Positions 8,030 through 17,034 of a stretch of DNA of 64,000 bases are shown here, piece by piece. Numbering within the stretch: position 1 is the first letter of the stretch; each line of letters opens with the position of its first letter. The position numbers were made by a program, and so were the translations under genes. The stretch comes from Bacteroidota bacterium (lineage in GTDB: Bacteria > Bacteroidota > Bacteroidia > UKL13-3): positions 1 through 64,000 of the forward strand of contig JAIXSO010000059.1 in assembly GCA_027484685.1 (NCBI GenBank), read 5' to 3'. The notes under the pieces were generated by a model that was given only the letters and a program-made list of their open reading frames with translations, was not told where the DNA came from and did no database searches.

Positions 8030-9583
8030 TTAATTATTTCCAGCCCAAGTTTCTCTATCAAGGCTTCGGTATTGAATGGCTTCGGCTAAATGTTCTGTTT
8101 TTATTTCTTCGCTTCCTGCTAAATCGCTAATGGTTCTGGCTACTTTTAAAATTCTATCGTAAGCCCTGGCCGAAAGCTGTAATTTGTTCATAGCAGTTTT
8201 AAGCAATGTTTGGCCAATATTACTTATTTGGCATAACTCGCGCACTTGTGTACTGCTCATTTGTGCATTGCAATAAATATTGGGGTTATTGGCAAAACGC
8301 GCACTTTGAACCAACCTTGCTTTAATTACTCTTTCTCTAATGTTTTCGCTTTTTTCGGCTTTGCGTGTATCGGCCAGTTGGTCAAAGTTTACAGGTGTAA
8401 CCTCTATGTGAATGTCAATTCTATCTAATAACGGTCCAGAAACTTTACTTAAGTATTTTTGAACTACGGTAGTGCCGCAAACACAATCTTTTTCAGGATG
8501 GTTAAAATAACCGCATGGGCAAGGATTCATGCTGGCTACCAACATAAAACTAGCAGGATATTCAATGCTAAATTTGGCCCTTGAAATGGTTACTCGCCTT
8601 TCTTCTAATGGCTGACGCATTACTTCTAAAACGGTTCGTTTAAATTCAGGTAATTCGTCTAAAAACAATACGCCATTGTGTGCTAAACTTATTTCGCCAG
8701 GCTGAGGCACATTGCCACCCCCAACTAAAGCAATATCAGAAATGGTGTGATGAGGCGCTCTGAAAGGGCGCATGTATAAAAGCGATGAACCGCCTTTTAA
8801 CCTGCCTGCCACCGAATGTATTTTGGTGGTTTCTAAGGCTTCGTGTAAGTTTAATGGAGGCAAAATGCTTGGTAAACGTTTGGCCAACATGGTTTTTCCA
8901 GCTCCCGGAGGTCCAATCAAAATAACGTTATGACCACCTGCTGCTGCAATTTCTAATGCGCGTTTGATGTTTTCTTGGCCTTTTACATCGGCAAAATCGT
9001 CTTCGTTTAAAGCTAAATTTTCTTCAAATTCTTTGCGTGTATCTATTTCATATCTTGTTAAATGCGATTCGTCTCCATTAAAAAACTCAATGATTTCGCG
9101 GATATGAGTAGCTCCATATACTTTTAAATTATTTACAATGGCAGCTTCTTTAGCATTTTCTTGTGGTAAAATAAATCCTTCAAATCCTTCTTGACGTGCT
9201 TTTATGGCTATAGGCAATGCGCCTTTTATTGGTTTTAAATAACCATCAAGGCTTAGCTCACCCATAATGATGTATTTTTCAATATTATCAGCCACCAATT
9301 GGTCAGAAGCGGCTAAATAACCAATGGCAATAGTGGCATCGTACGATGAACCTTCTTTTCTAATATCGGCCGGAGCCATATTAATTACTACTTTTTGCCT
9401 TGGAATTTTATAGTGGTTATTTTTTAAAGCAGTTTCTATTCTATGCTGACTTTCTTTTACTGCATTATCGGGTAAGCCCACTAAAAAATAACCTACCCCA
9501 TTGCCCTCGCTTACATTTACTTCTACAGTAATGGTAACTGCATCTACACCATACACGGCACTTCCAAAGGTTCTAACAAGCAT
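8030..9583 (-). CDS. yifB: YifB/ComM family Mg-chelatase-like AAA ATPase
   Basis: A 517-residue protein of the YifB/ComM family; ComM is a hexameric helicase that promotes branch migration in natural transformation. The N-terminal Lon-like domain (1-185) is followed by the AAA+ module: Walker A GPPGAGKT at 224-231, Walker B VLFLDE near 305-310, and the MNPCPCG zinc-like motif of the Mg-chelatase group with further CVCG near 366-372. The C-terminal helical domain ends with the family's Mg_chelatase C region. Start [12 protein letters not shown] is the usual N terminus. It is followed on the same strand by the RDD gene, with 7 bases between stop and ATG. Its role here as ComM-like is by family only. 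Confidence 0.95.
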   Translation of the reverse strand: MLVRTFGSAVYGVDAVTITVEVNVSEGNGVGYFLVGLPDNAVKESQHRIETALKNNHYKIPRQKVVINMAPADIRKEGSSYDATIAIGYLAASDQLVADNIEKYIIMGELSLDGYLKPIKGALPIAIKARQEGFEGFILPQENAKEAAIVNNLKVYGATHIREIIEFFNGDESHLTRYEIDTRKEFEENLALNEDDFADVKGQENIKRALEIAAAGGHNVILIGPPGAGKTMLAKRLPSILPPLNLHEALETTKIHSVAGRLKGGSSLLYMRPFRAPHHTISDIALVGGGNVPQPGEISLAHNGVLFLDELPEFKRTVLEVMRQPLEERRVTISRAKFSIEYPASFMLVASMNPCPCGYFNHPEKDCVCGTTVVQKYLSKVSGPLLDRIDIHIEVTPVNFDQLADTRKAEKSENIRERVIKARLVQSARFANNPNIYCNAQMSSTQVRELCQISNIGQTLLKTAMNKLQLSARAYDRILKVARTISDLAGSEEIKTEHLAEAIQYRSLDRETWAGNN

Positions 9584-9732
9584 GTTTTGTTTATGTAAAT
9601 ATTATTAATAGCAATTATAAGCCGAAACCCAATTTTAAACAAGCAGGTTTTTAAATAGATTGGTATAAATCAACCTTGCCATTATTGAAACAGAAATGAA
9701 GGTAAACTTCTTATTGAGTTTTATAAAAGCTA

Positions 9733-10170
9733 TTATTTTTTCTTTTTACCAAAATCTTTTGGTCCGTAACCTTGCTCGGCTAATGCTTGCCAATACTCGC
9801 GGCCGTAGGCCACAAATATTTCATCGCCAGCTTTAAAATTGCGGCTAGCTATAATAAAAACCCTTCCACGAATAATTTCAAATCGAGCATTGTTTTTTAA
9901 GCCATCTATTTTGGTAAAACCATTGGCATCGTTGCAATAACGAGCTAAACTATCAAGGTGGTTTTGTGCATCAATGCATTTTTTTTCACTTATATAAAAA
10001 TAATAAGCGCCTACACCATCTTTTATTTCATTATTTCTGCGTTCGCACTCTTTCCAAGTAATTACATCGCCTGTGTATTCAATTATACGTTCACCACGTT
10101 TAATTATAGAGTCGGTAAATAATCCTTTGCCAGCACCTTTAAGCGTGCTTTCGCCAACATATAAAGCCAT
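9733..10170 (-). CDS. SET domain-containing protein (possible lysine methyltransferase)
   Basis: A 145-residue protein that is almost entirely a SET domain, the S-adenosylmethionine-dependent lysine methyltransferase fold better known from eukaryotic histone modifiers. The order is right: GAGKGLFTDSIIKRGERIIEYTGDV at the N-terminal part (residues 12-36), YYFYISEKKCIDA, then LARYCNDANG as the counterpart of the RFxNHS cofactor and substrate loop, and GDEIFVAYGREYW as the ELxxDY-type C-terminal tyrosine motif. The lysine-rich tail PKDFGKKKK is probably unstructured. Bacterial SET proteins occur in Bacteroidota and their substrates are mostly unknown. It precedes uridine kinase on the minus strand with 39 bases between them. 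Confidence 0.85.
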   Translation of the reverse strand: MALYVGESTLKGAGKGLFTDSIIKRGERIIEYTGDVITWKECERRNNEIKDGVGAYYFYISEKKCIDAQNHLDSLARYCNDANGFTKIDGLKNNARFEIIRGRVFIIASRNFKAGDEIFVAYGREYWQALAEQGYGPKDFGKKKK

Positions 10171-10209
10171 TAATTACAAATGTGTTGTTTTAAAATTAAA
10201 ATACAAGCG

Positions 10210-10839
10210 TTATTTTTTACCAATAATCATCCTAAAATGATCGTCAATTACATTTAAGCTATTGTCAAAATGGTCGTTATTGTTTATAATAATATCAGCT
10301 TGAGGCATAAATGGAAGTAAAAACTTTTGGTAAGCTGGCATTACATGGTTATTCCATTGGTAATGAATGTAATCAACAGGAATATTGCGCTCGGCAGAAT
10401 CACGTTTTAGCCTTCGGTTTAAAGCTATTGATTCTTCTGCTTGAATAAATATTTTTAAATCGAATTGGCGTCTAATTTCTTCTGAATAAAAAATAAACAA
10501 ACCCTCGCAAACTATAATAGGAGCAGGCTTAAATGTTAAAAGTGGACCAACTTGGTTTTCGTGTTGAAATAAATACTCGTTTCGGTATATGGTTTCGTTA
10601 TTATGCAGCTTTTCTAAATCTTCGGCAAAGGCTTTTAAATCTATACATTCAGGAAGGTCAAAATTAATATTCCCTTCAGGATCTAGTTGGTGTTCAAAAG
10701 CTAATTTGTAATAGTTATCTTGGCTAATAACACACAATTCTTCGGTAGAGAATAGTTTTTTTAGCGAATTTAAAAAGTGGGTTTTACCCATGGCGCTTCC
10801 GCCTGTAATACCAACTAAATACGGTTTTTGAACTTGCAT
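10210..10839 (-). CDS. udk: uridine kinase
   Basis: Pyrimidine salvage kinase that phosphorylates uridine and cytidine using ATP or GTP. The P-loop GGSAMGKT is at residues 13-20. Residues VISQDNYYKL (about 38-47) supply the Asp that contacts the ribose, and the Y-x-Y pattern after it is typical of the family. NFDLPECIDLKAF and EGLFIFYSEEIRRQFDLKIFI match the remaining uridine-kinase blocks. Length 209 fits the single-domain enzyme. It sits between the SET gene and the giant outer-membrane gene, all on the minus strand, without an obvious functional link. The symbol is a family assignment. Confidence 0.93.
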   Translation of the reverse strand: MQVQKPYLVGITGGSAMGKTHFLNSLKKLFSTEELCVISQDNYYKLAFEHQLDPEGNINFDLPECIDLKAFAEDLEKLHNNETIYRNEYLFQHENQVGPLLTFKPAPIIVCEGLFIFYSEEIRRQFDLKIFIQAEESIALNRRLKRDSAERNIPVDYIHYQWNNHVMPAYQKFLLPFMPQADIIINNNDHFDNSLNVIDDHFRMIIGKK

Positions 10840-10907
10840 AATTGGGCTGCAAAATAAGGGTTTTACAGCTGTAAATAAAATTTAGCTTTAAAATAGCACT
10901 TAATAAA

Positions 10908-13900
10908 CTAAAAATCTAACCCAAGAGCAAAATAATAAATGGGTTTGCTAGCCACTTCTGCATCTTGAATTCCCCAAGCAGTATCAAATCTAAGAAAATA
11001 GCCCAATATTTTAGTACGTAAACCACCTCCAAAACCCGCTACCAATGGGTCGCGTACATTGGTAACTCTTGCTAAAACAGGTGTAATATTTATTATTTTT
11101 TGGTTAAATGTATTTTCATCACCATAAGGGTTATTGCCTATCCAAGCCATACCCATATCAAAAAATGGAATGATTTGGAAATTATTTAAAAACTCGCTGC
11201 GCAGTGGGCGGTTAAAGGCATATTGGAAAATTGGAATTCTTATTTCTGTATTCATCAAAGCAAAATTATTTCCGTTTCTAATATTTTGCTCAAAACCACG
11301 CATGTTTGCTGCCAATGCCTGAAATACATAATTTTCGGTTGTTGAGGTGCTCGATTCATTGTTAAAACGAGGAGCAATCCAATTTTCAACTCCACCTAAA
11401 TAATATACCACTTTAGCTGGTCCAAACGATGAATTGGCCGTTAAACGTGTACACCAAATAATTTGGCGGTGAATTTTTTCGTAATGGCGTGCATCAAAAC
11501 CAATGGCATTTAGCTGAATATTCCAATCGTCAAAATTGGCATAACGCTCATAAAATATTTTAAAACGGGTGCCATTCCATAAGTTTAAACCTTTGGGAAC
11601 TGTATTATCAAACACATATTCTAACTTAGCTCCAACCCAATTGGTTACTCTATCGGGCACTTCTAAAGTTACATTGCTTGAGCCACGTAAAATATCTCTA
11701 TCGCTTCTACCAAATACATTTAACCTTAAACTACTGGTTTGCGATATTGGATATTTTAAAATATAGCGCAACTCATGGCTAAAACTTTTAACAGCGGTAT
11801 TGTTTTCTGGCACTCCACCACTGCGGCTTTGGCGATAAAATACAAACTTATGGTCTAGGCGTTTTTTCAATGTTTCAAACGATGCAAAATAATCAAAACC
11901 CGAAGCATCAAAACTTACACGGATACCGCCTGTAAAACGGTAATCTTCCAATAAATCAATCATGCCTAATTTAAACATACCATTTAAACCCGGATTAAAC
12001 ATTTGCGAAGCAGCGCCACTTATAGGTTGGTAATAAGTATTGATGATGGAATTGTCAATTTGAGTTACCACTTGGTCGGCAAAAAAAGTTACATCATAAA
12101 ATTTTGGTGAACTTATTTTCAATCCTTTTTTAGTGGTTTCCATAGCCGATGCTTTTGGCATTACAATATACGCGGGGCGTTTATAATCTTCTGGTGTAAA
12201 CTCGCTCATAAAAAAGTACAACGAAGTGTCTTGAGCTATGCGTGTTTCGGTTTCTTGTTCTTCTTTATTTTCACTTATACTATAATTGGTATCAGGTGCA
12301 TTGATTTCTTCTGCAAAACTTCTAAAAACACGCAATCCACTTTCAAATTGTTTATTGGTAACCCCCGTTTTTAACCTGTACATATTTGGGTAACTTTCAA
12401 CCGATTTGCTCCATTCTTCAATATTTTTTTCTTGCGGACTGGTTTTTATATAATACTTATTGTTATAAAGCATTAAATCGTAAGTGGTTTTGGCTTGTGC
12501 CGATACATCGTGCGCTAAAATACCTCGCTGATAATTGGTAATAGGATAAGTGTAAACCAAATCTTTATTGTAAACAATGGTATCCATTTTTTCTACTGTG
12601 CTATCAAGCACAATACTTTTGCCTCTGTAAGTAAATTTATTGCCACTCCACGTAGGTTTTTCGGTAAATAATAAAGTATCTGTTGGCTTTTCGGTATAGT
12701 CAAAGTATTTGATGTAAATACCTGTAAAATCGTATTCTTCTTCTAAGCGTGTGGCATATCTGTTTTTGGTACCATTGTAATCGCTAATGTAAGCATAATA
12801 ATTGCGCTTGTATTCTATGGGACTGGTTTCGTTAATATAAGGCGTTTTGGTAAGCCTTTTTAACATACGTGTTTTTGGCGATTCATCTATATCGTATAAA
12901 TAAACATCGTAGTTATTATCAGGTTGCAAACCAGTAATTACACCTGCGTTTAACGAATCGGTAGGGCGGTTTGAACTGAAAATAATTTTGCTCGAACCAT
13001 CAGTATATCTTGGAAAAGCATCATCGTAAATATCGTTGGTTAATTGTTTTTCTTTCCTACTTGGAATATCGTAAACATATATATCCGATTGACCTTTTCT
13101 AATGGCACTAACTACCAAAGTTCTGCCATTATCGCTGTAATCAAATCCTGTAATTTTATCAAACTTAAAAAACTCAATTACTTCTTTGTTTTTGTTCACT
13201 AAATCCAAGGTTTTAAGTAAAAGTTTACCCTTTTTCTCATAAACCATGGCTAATTTATCACCGCCTTGCTGCCAAGCCACAGTTGGAAAACTGTAATCGT
13301 ATTCTAATTGGTAATATTTAATACCGCCTTTTAGTACTTTCTTTATTTTATTGGTTTGGGTATTCAGCAACCAAACTTTGTATTTTCCATTTTTATTAGA
13401 GGTAAAACAGACAAAATTTCCTTTGCTCGAAACCTTCATTTGCGGTTGTACATATTGGGCTATTCTGCGTTTTATTTTTACATCAACCAAAGGCATATTG
13501 CGGCCTACATCCTCGCGGTTATACATTTTTTGATAGTACTCAAACCAATCTTTTTGTATTTGCTTAAACGTTTTTTCGCCACCGCATACATAACTTAAGG
13601 CGCTTTCGTAATTGCGTGTTACCCTCACTGCATAAATTACTTGTTTTATAACCTCTTCAGGTCTTTCGTTATTATCAATAATGTATTTCCAAATACTATG
13701 GCCTGCAAAAACAGCATCTTTTTGGTTTAAACGATTAAATTTTTTGAATTTTTTACTTAAAATTCCATCTTTCATGCGGTTATCCATATCAGCATCCCAA
13801 TCCTTACTAATATAGCTGGTTAATCCGCGTAAAAACCATTCGGGCAAGTTAAGCAAAGCTGCATTTTGAATACGCTCTTGCAAGCTTCCGCCATACAATA

Positions 13901-14345
13901 CTTCGTTAATCAATACCATGGCAATTCCTTCGTTCAATTGTCTCGCTAAATCAGCATGGTCGCCATTAAAGTACACATAAATTTTGTTGCTATTTACTTG
14001 TGTGTAACCACCTGTATTTTGCGCTAAATCTTCCAAACCAAAATTGCTTTGTTTTAAATCAGATTGAGTATTAAAACAAATAATTTCAATACGCCCGCTT
14101 AGTGGATGCTCCATTTTATCTTCAATTACGGGCAGCTTTTCGTTTACATATTTTAAACAAAAAGTAGCCAACTCTTTTCCGCCACTGTAATAGTAAGCAT
14201 CAAAATTTTCTACACGTAAGTAGTTCCAATCAAAAGGGCCGTATTGCACCCTATTTTGACCAAAAGGAGTATTTATACCTTGGCCAAATAAGCAATTATT
14301 AAAGCCAAGTAATAGAAATAGAATTAAAAATTTGAGTATACGCAT
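10908..14345 (-). CDS. large outer-membrane protein: degenerate peptidase, TolB-like propeller, beta-barrel
   Basis: A 1145-residue exported protein (signal peptide ending about residue 22). Three regions can be read. Residues about 30-270 resemble a peptidase-MA-like (gluzincin) domain including LPEWFLRGLTSYIS, but where HExxH would stand there is RQLNEGIAMVLINE, so the zinc site is lost. Residues about 290-640 are beta-propeller blades of the TolB/WD40-like type (DIYVYDIPSRKEKQLTNDIYDD; DAFPRYTDGSSKIIFSSNRP). Residues about 750-1145 read as strands of an outer-membrane beta-barrel (surface-antigen type) ending FALGLDF. The three-part layout is found in other Bacteroidota proteins annotated as biopolymer-transport or peptidase-like; the function is unknown. 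A structural or export role is inferred. Confidence 0.8.
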   Translation of the reverse strand: MRILKFLILFLLLGFNNCLFGQGINTPFGQNRVQYGPFDWNYLRVENFDAYYYSGGKELATFCLKYVNEKLPVIEDKMEHPLSGRIEIICFNTQSDLKQSNFGLEDLAQNTGGYTQVNSNKIYVYFNGDHADLARQLNEGIAMVLINEVLYGGSLQERIQNAALLNLPEWFLRGLTSYISKDWDADMDNRMKDGILSKKFKKFNRLNQKDAVFAGHSIWKYIIDNNERPEEVIKQVIYAVRVTRNYESALSYVCGGEKTFKQIQKDWFEYYQKMYNREDVGRNMPLVDVKIKRRIAQYVQPQMKVSSKGNFVCFTSNKNGKYKVWLLNTQTNKIKKVLKGGIKYYQLEYDYSFPTVAWQQGGDKLAMVYEKKGKLLLKTLDLVNKNKEVIEFFKFDKITGFDYSDNGRTLVVSAIRKGQSDIYVYDIPSRKEKQLTNDIYDDAFPRYTDGSSKIIFSSNRPTDSLNAGVITGLQPDNNYDVYLYDIDESPKTRMLKRLTKTPYINETSPIEYKRNYYAYISDYNGTKNRYATRLEEEYDFTGIYIKYFDYTEKPTDTLLFTEKPTWSGNKFTYRGKSIVLDSTVEKMDTIVYNKDLVYTYPITNYQRGILAHDVSAQAKTTYDLMLYNNKYYIKTSPQEKNIEEWSKSVESYPNMYRLKTGVTNKQFESGLRVFRSFAEEINAPDTNYSISENKEEQETETRIAQDTSLYFFMSEFTPEDYKRPAYIVMPKASAMETTKKGLKISSPKFYDVTFFADQVVTQIDNSIINTYYQPISGAASQMFNPGLNGMFKLGMIDLLEDYRFTGGIRVSFDASGFDYFASFETLKKRLDHKFVFYRQSRSGGVPENNTAVKSFSHELRYILKYPISQTSSLRLNVFGRSDRDILRGSSNVTLEVPDRVTNWVGAKLEYVFDNTVPKGLNLWNGTRFKIFYERYANFDDWNIQLNAIGFDARHYEKIHRQIIWCTRLTANSSFGPAKVVYYLGGVENWIAPRFNNESSTSTTENYVFQALAANMRGFEQNIRNGNNFALMNTEIRIPIFQYAFNRPLRSEFLNNFQIIPFFDMGMAWIGNNPYGDENTFNQKIINITPVLARVTNVRDPLVAGFGGGLRTKILGYFLRFDTAWGIQDAEVASKPIYYFALGLDF

Positions 14346-14453
14346 GTAACTTTTTTACTGACACCAAAAATAAACGCAATTTTATAATTACAAAGTAATA
14401 TTATTATAAAGTTTAATGACAATAAAAATGGGTTATTGGTTCAGTTCTTAAAA
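14346..14453. other. start of a long gene-poor interval
   Basis: The interval 14346-14891 lacks a normal gene. Bases 14346-14453 are AT-rich with no recognisable element; the rest is taken up by the repeat copies and the orphan signal-peptide fragment listed separately below. The upstream region of the minus-strand gene ending at 14345 is here, but no clear -7 box is visible. Confidence 0.4.
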
Positions 14454-14512
14454 GGTGCGGGAGCGTCATCCTGATTCCACCAAAGCGGATAAAGGAACTT
14501 TACACGGTGTTT
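14454..14512. repeat. dispersed repeat family R1, copy A
   Basis: About 58 bases, ggtgcgggagcgtcatcctg... through ...acacggtgtt. The same unit recurs at 14595-14652 and 20788-20845. The three copies differ at only a few positions, including the second base of the gattccNcc core and a few positions in the tail. No open reading frame runs through them. Confidence 0.85.
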
Positions 14513-14594
14513 TTTCCGCTCCTTATAAAGAGCTTTCCTGCTTTAGCAGGACAGGCTGTTCCTCAGCATGACCCTGATTAGTGTTTTGTTTATC

Positions 14595-14652
14595 GGTGCG
14601 GGAGCGTCATCCTGATTCCTCCAAAGCGGAAGAAGGAACTTTACACGGTGTT
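14595..14652. repeat. dispersed repeat family R1, copy B
   Basis: Second copy of the R1 unit, in direct orientation with copy A. The preceding bases (cagcatgacc, then gttttgtt) are also shared with copy C at 20788, so the real unit in B and C is longer than in A. Confidence 0.85.
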
Positions 14653-14655
14653 GTT

Positions 14656-14779
14656 TAGTCCTCGGTTGCTGTATTCACCAATCGATTAGGAGTGATTGTA
14701 GGGACACCAACCACGGACATAAAAAACTGAATCCGTCATGCAAGGCATCTCCTTAATTTGGCAACCAAGTTAGCTAATG
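14656..14779. repeat. dispersed repeat family R2, copy 1
   Basis: Begins tagtcctcgg and ends ...gttagctaatg. It aligns with 20626-20722 over its whole length except for a 26-base insertion (about 14690-14720) that contains gggacaccaacc. Together with the other copy it brackets the accessory block 14892-20241. Confidence 0.8.
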
Positions 14780-14816
14780 CACAAGCAAATAATAGTATAG
14801 CAATGAGTGTTTTCAT
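14736..14816 (-). pseudogene. orphan lipoprotein signal peptide running into repeat R2
   Basis: On the minus strand ATG 14816 starts MKTLIAILLFACALANLV..., a textbook lipoprotein leader with lipobox LFAC, but the frame runs into the R2 repeat and stops after 26 residues at 14736. It looks like the 5' end of a lipoprotein gene whose body was replaced or cut off where the repeat begins. It could also be chance, since short leaders are easy to meet in AT-rich DNA. Confidence 0.45.
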
Positions 14817-14891
14817 AATTGTTATGTTTGCTTATTTGTTCTAATTTAAAATTTCAGTCTCTCCTGATTCAAATGCTAACTACCAATTTTG

Positions 14892-15404
14892 TTAGTAAAA
14901 CTTAAAATTGCCAGTTACTTTTGGCTTTAATGAATCTGGATAATAATAACCTTCATAAGTACCATTTAAAGCACCATCACTACCCCAATATGTTGACTTT
15001 ATATTGTAAAAGCTAGTATCTGAAATAATACTATCGTATATCGCCCGATCATAAAATGGGCCAGGTACTAAAACATAGTGTTTAAAATTAGAACAATAAA
15101 CATTATTATTATTCACAACAATAGAATCGCAAAAAGCATCACCTATTCCAACACAAACTAATTTATTACCATCTCTTTTATTAGCATCTGCTGGATATAA
15201 TTTATTATTCTTTTTAATTGCCAGTAAATAATAATCGGGATAAGTAGTTGTTCCGCTTTTAATATTATAAAAGGCAATTCCATAACACCCATCTAGCAAT
15301 TCATGATTGCTATTATTATTCTCCTTGCTACATGCAAGAAATAATATTAAAATAGATAGCTTGAAGGTGTTTTTTATTCCTAAGGAAGTATCTCTTGTTT
15401 TCAT
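14892..15404 (-). CDS. small lipoprotein, unknown family
   Basis: A 170-residue lipoprotein if started at ATG 15404 (MKTRDTSLGIKNTF...); the longer reading from 15440 adds 12 unlikely residues. The lipobox is FLAC with Cys25. The mature part begins SKENNNSNHELLDGCYGIAFYN and has several strand-like stretches and four cysteines (about residues 38-100) that might form disulfides in the periplasm. It belongs to a run of minus-strand lipoprotein genes (to 17812) but does not share the YYYYxNGIKSKEYTK motif of the other three. No function can be suggested. A terminator-like hairpin lies just upstream at 15421-15447. Confidence 0.75.
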   Translation of the reverse strand: MKTRDTSLGIKNTFKLSILILFLACSKENNNSNHELLDGCYGIAFYNIKSGTTTYPDYYLLAIKKNNKLYPADANKRDGNKLVCVGIGDAFCDSIVVNNNNVYCSNFKHYVLVPGPFYDRAIYDSIISDTSFYNIKSTYWGSDGALNGTYEGYYYPDSLKPKVTGNFKFY

Positions 15405-15420
15405 AATTGTTATTTTTATA

Positions 15421-15447
15421 AAAGGGCTTGCCCTTAGCAAACCCTTT
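15421..15447 (-). terminator. terminator-like hairpin, copy 1
   Basis: AAAGGGCTTGC...GCAAACCCTTT can fold as an 11-bp stem with G-T pairs. It lies between the stop of the lipoprotein gene at 15454 and the start of the next gene on the minus strand. Related hairpins follow the two neighbouring lipoprotein genes (16289 and 17111). Confidence 0.6.
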
Positions 15448-15453
15448 TGTTCT

Positions 15454-16200
15454 TTATTTAAAATCTAGGGTACATATTGCTAAATTCAATCCTTGGCTAC
15501 TAAATGGAACATATATATCTTTAGTGTATTCTTTACTTTTAACTCCATTAGAATAATAATAATATTTTAGTGTATTAATTTTTGAGCATTCTGCTGAGAA
15601 TGAAGAATAATATGTATCCTCGCTTGTAAGAATATATTTAGGTATATTATGTTCATAGACACTAACTGTATTATTGCTAACAAACAATGAATCAATATTT
15701 TTATCTAAAGCAGTACTTTTGTAAATTTGATATTTTACTTCACATGTTGGTTGCATCTCTATGGTAAATTTAAAATTGGTTTTAGTACTATCATTATGAT
15801 AAATATATTCACCCCCTGAATATAATTCATCATTTCTTAAACTATCTATAATTGCTGAAGAATCTTGACTGCTGCCCATTGCTATTGCATAGAAAATGTT
15901 ATTTAAATTTTGAAATAGTAATGATTTTATCTCGAATTTAACATCACCATTAGTATTAGTTTGAAAGTACTGAATAATTGAATCTTTATAACTCATACCA
16001 CTTTGACTCCACGTTCTTTTAAAAAAACATAGATTACAATTTTTCATTGGACTTTTGTCGCTTAATTTTTGAACATGCACCTCAAAAACCTTGTATTCAT
16101 TAGGGTCTTCAGTAATAACAGTATTTGGTTTATCTTTTTCGCAACTAACTATAATTATTATAAGAAAAATGGGTAATATTATTTTATTTATCGCTTTCAT
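15454..16200 (-). CDS. lipoprotein of a three-member tandem family, member 3
   Basis: A 248-residue lipoprotein when started at ATG 16200 (MKAINKIILPIF...); the ATG at 16224 lies inside a relic sequence and is rejected. Lipobox IVSC, Cys20. The body shares blocks with the two upstream genes: an early KVFEVHVQKLSDKSPMKN, a WSQSG patch, and near the C terminus KYYYYSNGVKSKEYTKDIYVP, followed by a short LDFK end. The N-terminal part resembles a small immunoglobulin-like or CarboxypepD-like strand set. It is about 57-70% recognisable against its neighbour at 16322 by eye, so recent tandem duplication is likely. No catalytic residues. Confidence 0.85.
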   Translation of the reverse strand: MKAINKIILPIFLIIIIVSCEKDKPNTVITEDPNEYKVFEVHVQKLSDKSPMKNCNLCFFKRTWSQSGMSYKDSIIQYFQTNTNGDVKFEIKSLLFQNLNNIFYAIAMGSSQDSSAIIDSLRNDELYSGGEYIYHNDSTKTNFKFTIEMQPTCEVKYQIYKSTALDKNIDSLFVSNNTVSVYEHNIPKYILTSEDTYYSSFSAECSKINTLKYYYYSNGVKSKEYTKDIYVPFSSQGLNLAICTLDFK

Positions 16201-16211
16201 AACTTTAGTTT

Positions 16212-16286
16212 TTAAGGTGTACATTCACATATATTGGCATAAAACTCGCCTCCTGCCTCTACTTCAAAGCCACCTTTTAGTTTTAA
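16212..16286 (-). pseudogene. 75-bp relic of a GH16-type gene 3' end, copy 1
   Basis: The minus strand reads 24 codons ending GGEFYANICECTP then a stop at 16212-16214. This matches the last residues of the glycanase gene at 17821 (GGEFYAAICECTN then stop). It has no start of its own, and a stop codon lies just upstream in frame. The relic ends 11 bases before the ATG of the lipoprotein gene at 16200, the same arrangement as the intact glycanase and the lipoprotein at 17812. It is a fossil of a duplication, not an expressed gene. Confidence 0.75.
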
Positions 16287-16288
16287 TT

Positions 16289-16316
16289 AAAGGGCTTGCC
16301 CTTAGCAAACCCTTTT
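16289..16316 (-). terminator. terminator-like hairpin, copy 2
   Basis: Near-identical to 15421-15447 (AGGGCTTGCCCTTAGCAAACCC). It follows the lipoprotein gene ending at 16322 on the minus strand and precedes the relic at 16212-16286. Confidence 0.6.
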
Positions 16317-16321
16317 GTTCT

Positions 16322-17023
16322 TTATTTAAAATCTAATGTACAAGTTACTATATCTAAACCTCTACTGCTGTATGGTATATAAATATCTTTAGTGTATTCT
16401 TTGCTTTTTATGCCATTGGAATAGTAATAATACCGAATGGTATTGGTCTTGGAACAGTCCGCACCCATTTCAGTATAATACTCTTTTTCTTCTGAGTACA
16501 TTACTTTAGAGAGACAACACTTATTAAGTACCAGTATTGAATCAATATTTAAACTATTCCAATTAACTAAATCACATTGTAGATTAACTCTGCAAATTGG
16601 TTGAACTTCAATTAATTTATTATCTGTTTTTTTTGTGTGATAAACTTCTATTCCGCCATAATAGTCACTGTTTTCGGTACTGTCAACGTGATAGTAACTA
16701 GTAATATCATAAAAATAGTTAACAGAATCATAAATTTTTCCGTTTTCCACTTTAAAAATGGCATCTCCATTGTCATTTGTTTTGTTTGTTGAAAGATATG
16801 ATATTTTATAACTCTGTCCGCTCTTACTCCATGCCGTTTGAGCTAAATATAGTCTAAAATTCTGCATAGGACTTTTATCTGATAACTTTTGCACATGTAC
16901 ATTAAAAATTTTGAATTGGATTGAATCTTCTTGGGGTGGAGCTTGGGTTTCTTTGTTATCTTTTTCGCAACTGGTAAATACGATTGCAATTAGTGTAATA
17001 GCTATTACATGTATGTGTTTCAT
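16322..17023 (-). CDS. lipoprotein of a three-member tandem family, member 2
   Basis: A 233-residue lipoprotein started at ATG 17023 (MKHIHVIAITLIAIVFTSC, lipid Cys19); the ORF's first ATG at 17047 falls in the relic. It has the same blocks as the neighbours: FKIFNVHVQKLSDKSPMQNFRL, WSKSGQSYKI, KTDNKLIEVQPICRVNLQ, and YYYYSNGIKSKEYTKDIYIPY at the C terminus. Between these the sequence has diverged, as expected if the copies are drifting in specificity or merely decaying. A signal peptidase II site implies anchoring to the outer membrane. Its function is not known. Confidence 0.85.
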   Translation of the reverse strand: MKHIHVIAITLIAIVFTSCEKDNKETQAPPQEDSIQFKIFNVHVQKLSDKSPMQNFRLYLAQTAWSKSGQSYKISYLSTNKTNDNGDAIFKVENGKIYDSVNYFYDITSYYHVDSTENSDYYGGIEVYHTKKTDNKLIEVQPICRVNLQCDLVNWNSLNIDSILVLNKCCLSKVMYSEEKEYYTEMGADCSKTNTIRYYYYSNGIKSKEYTKDIYIPYSSRGLDIVTCTLDFK

Positions 17024-17034
17024 AATTTTATTTT

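Noticed and set aside
12000-12400. Second gene inside the 10908-14345 frame
   Set aside because: Open frames on the opposite strand (for example 11134-11322, 13351-13598) are shadows of the large gene; none has a start context or family resemblance.
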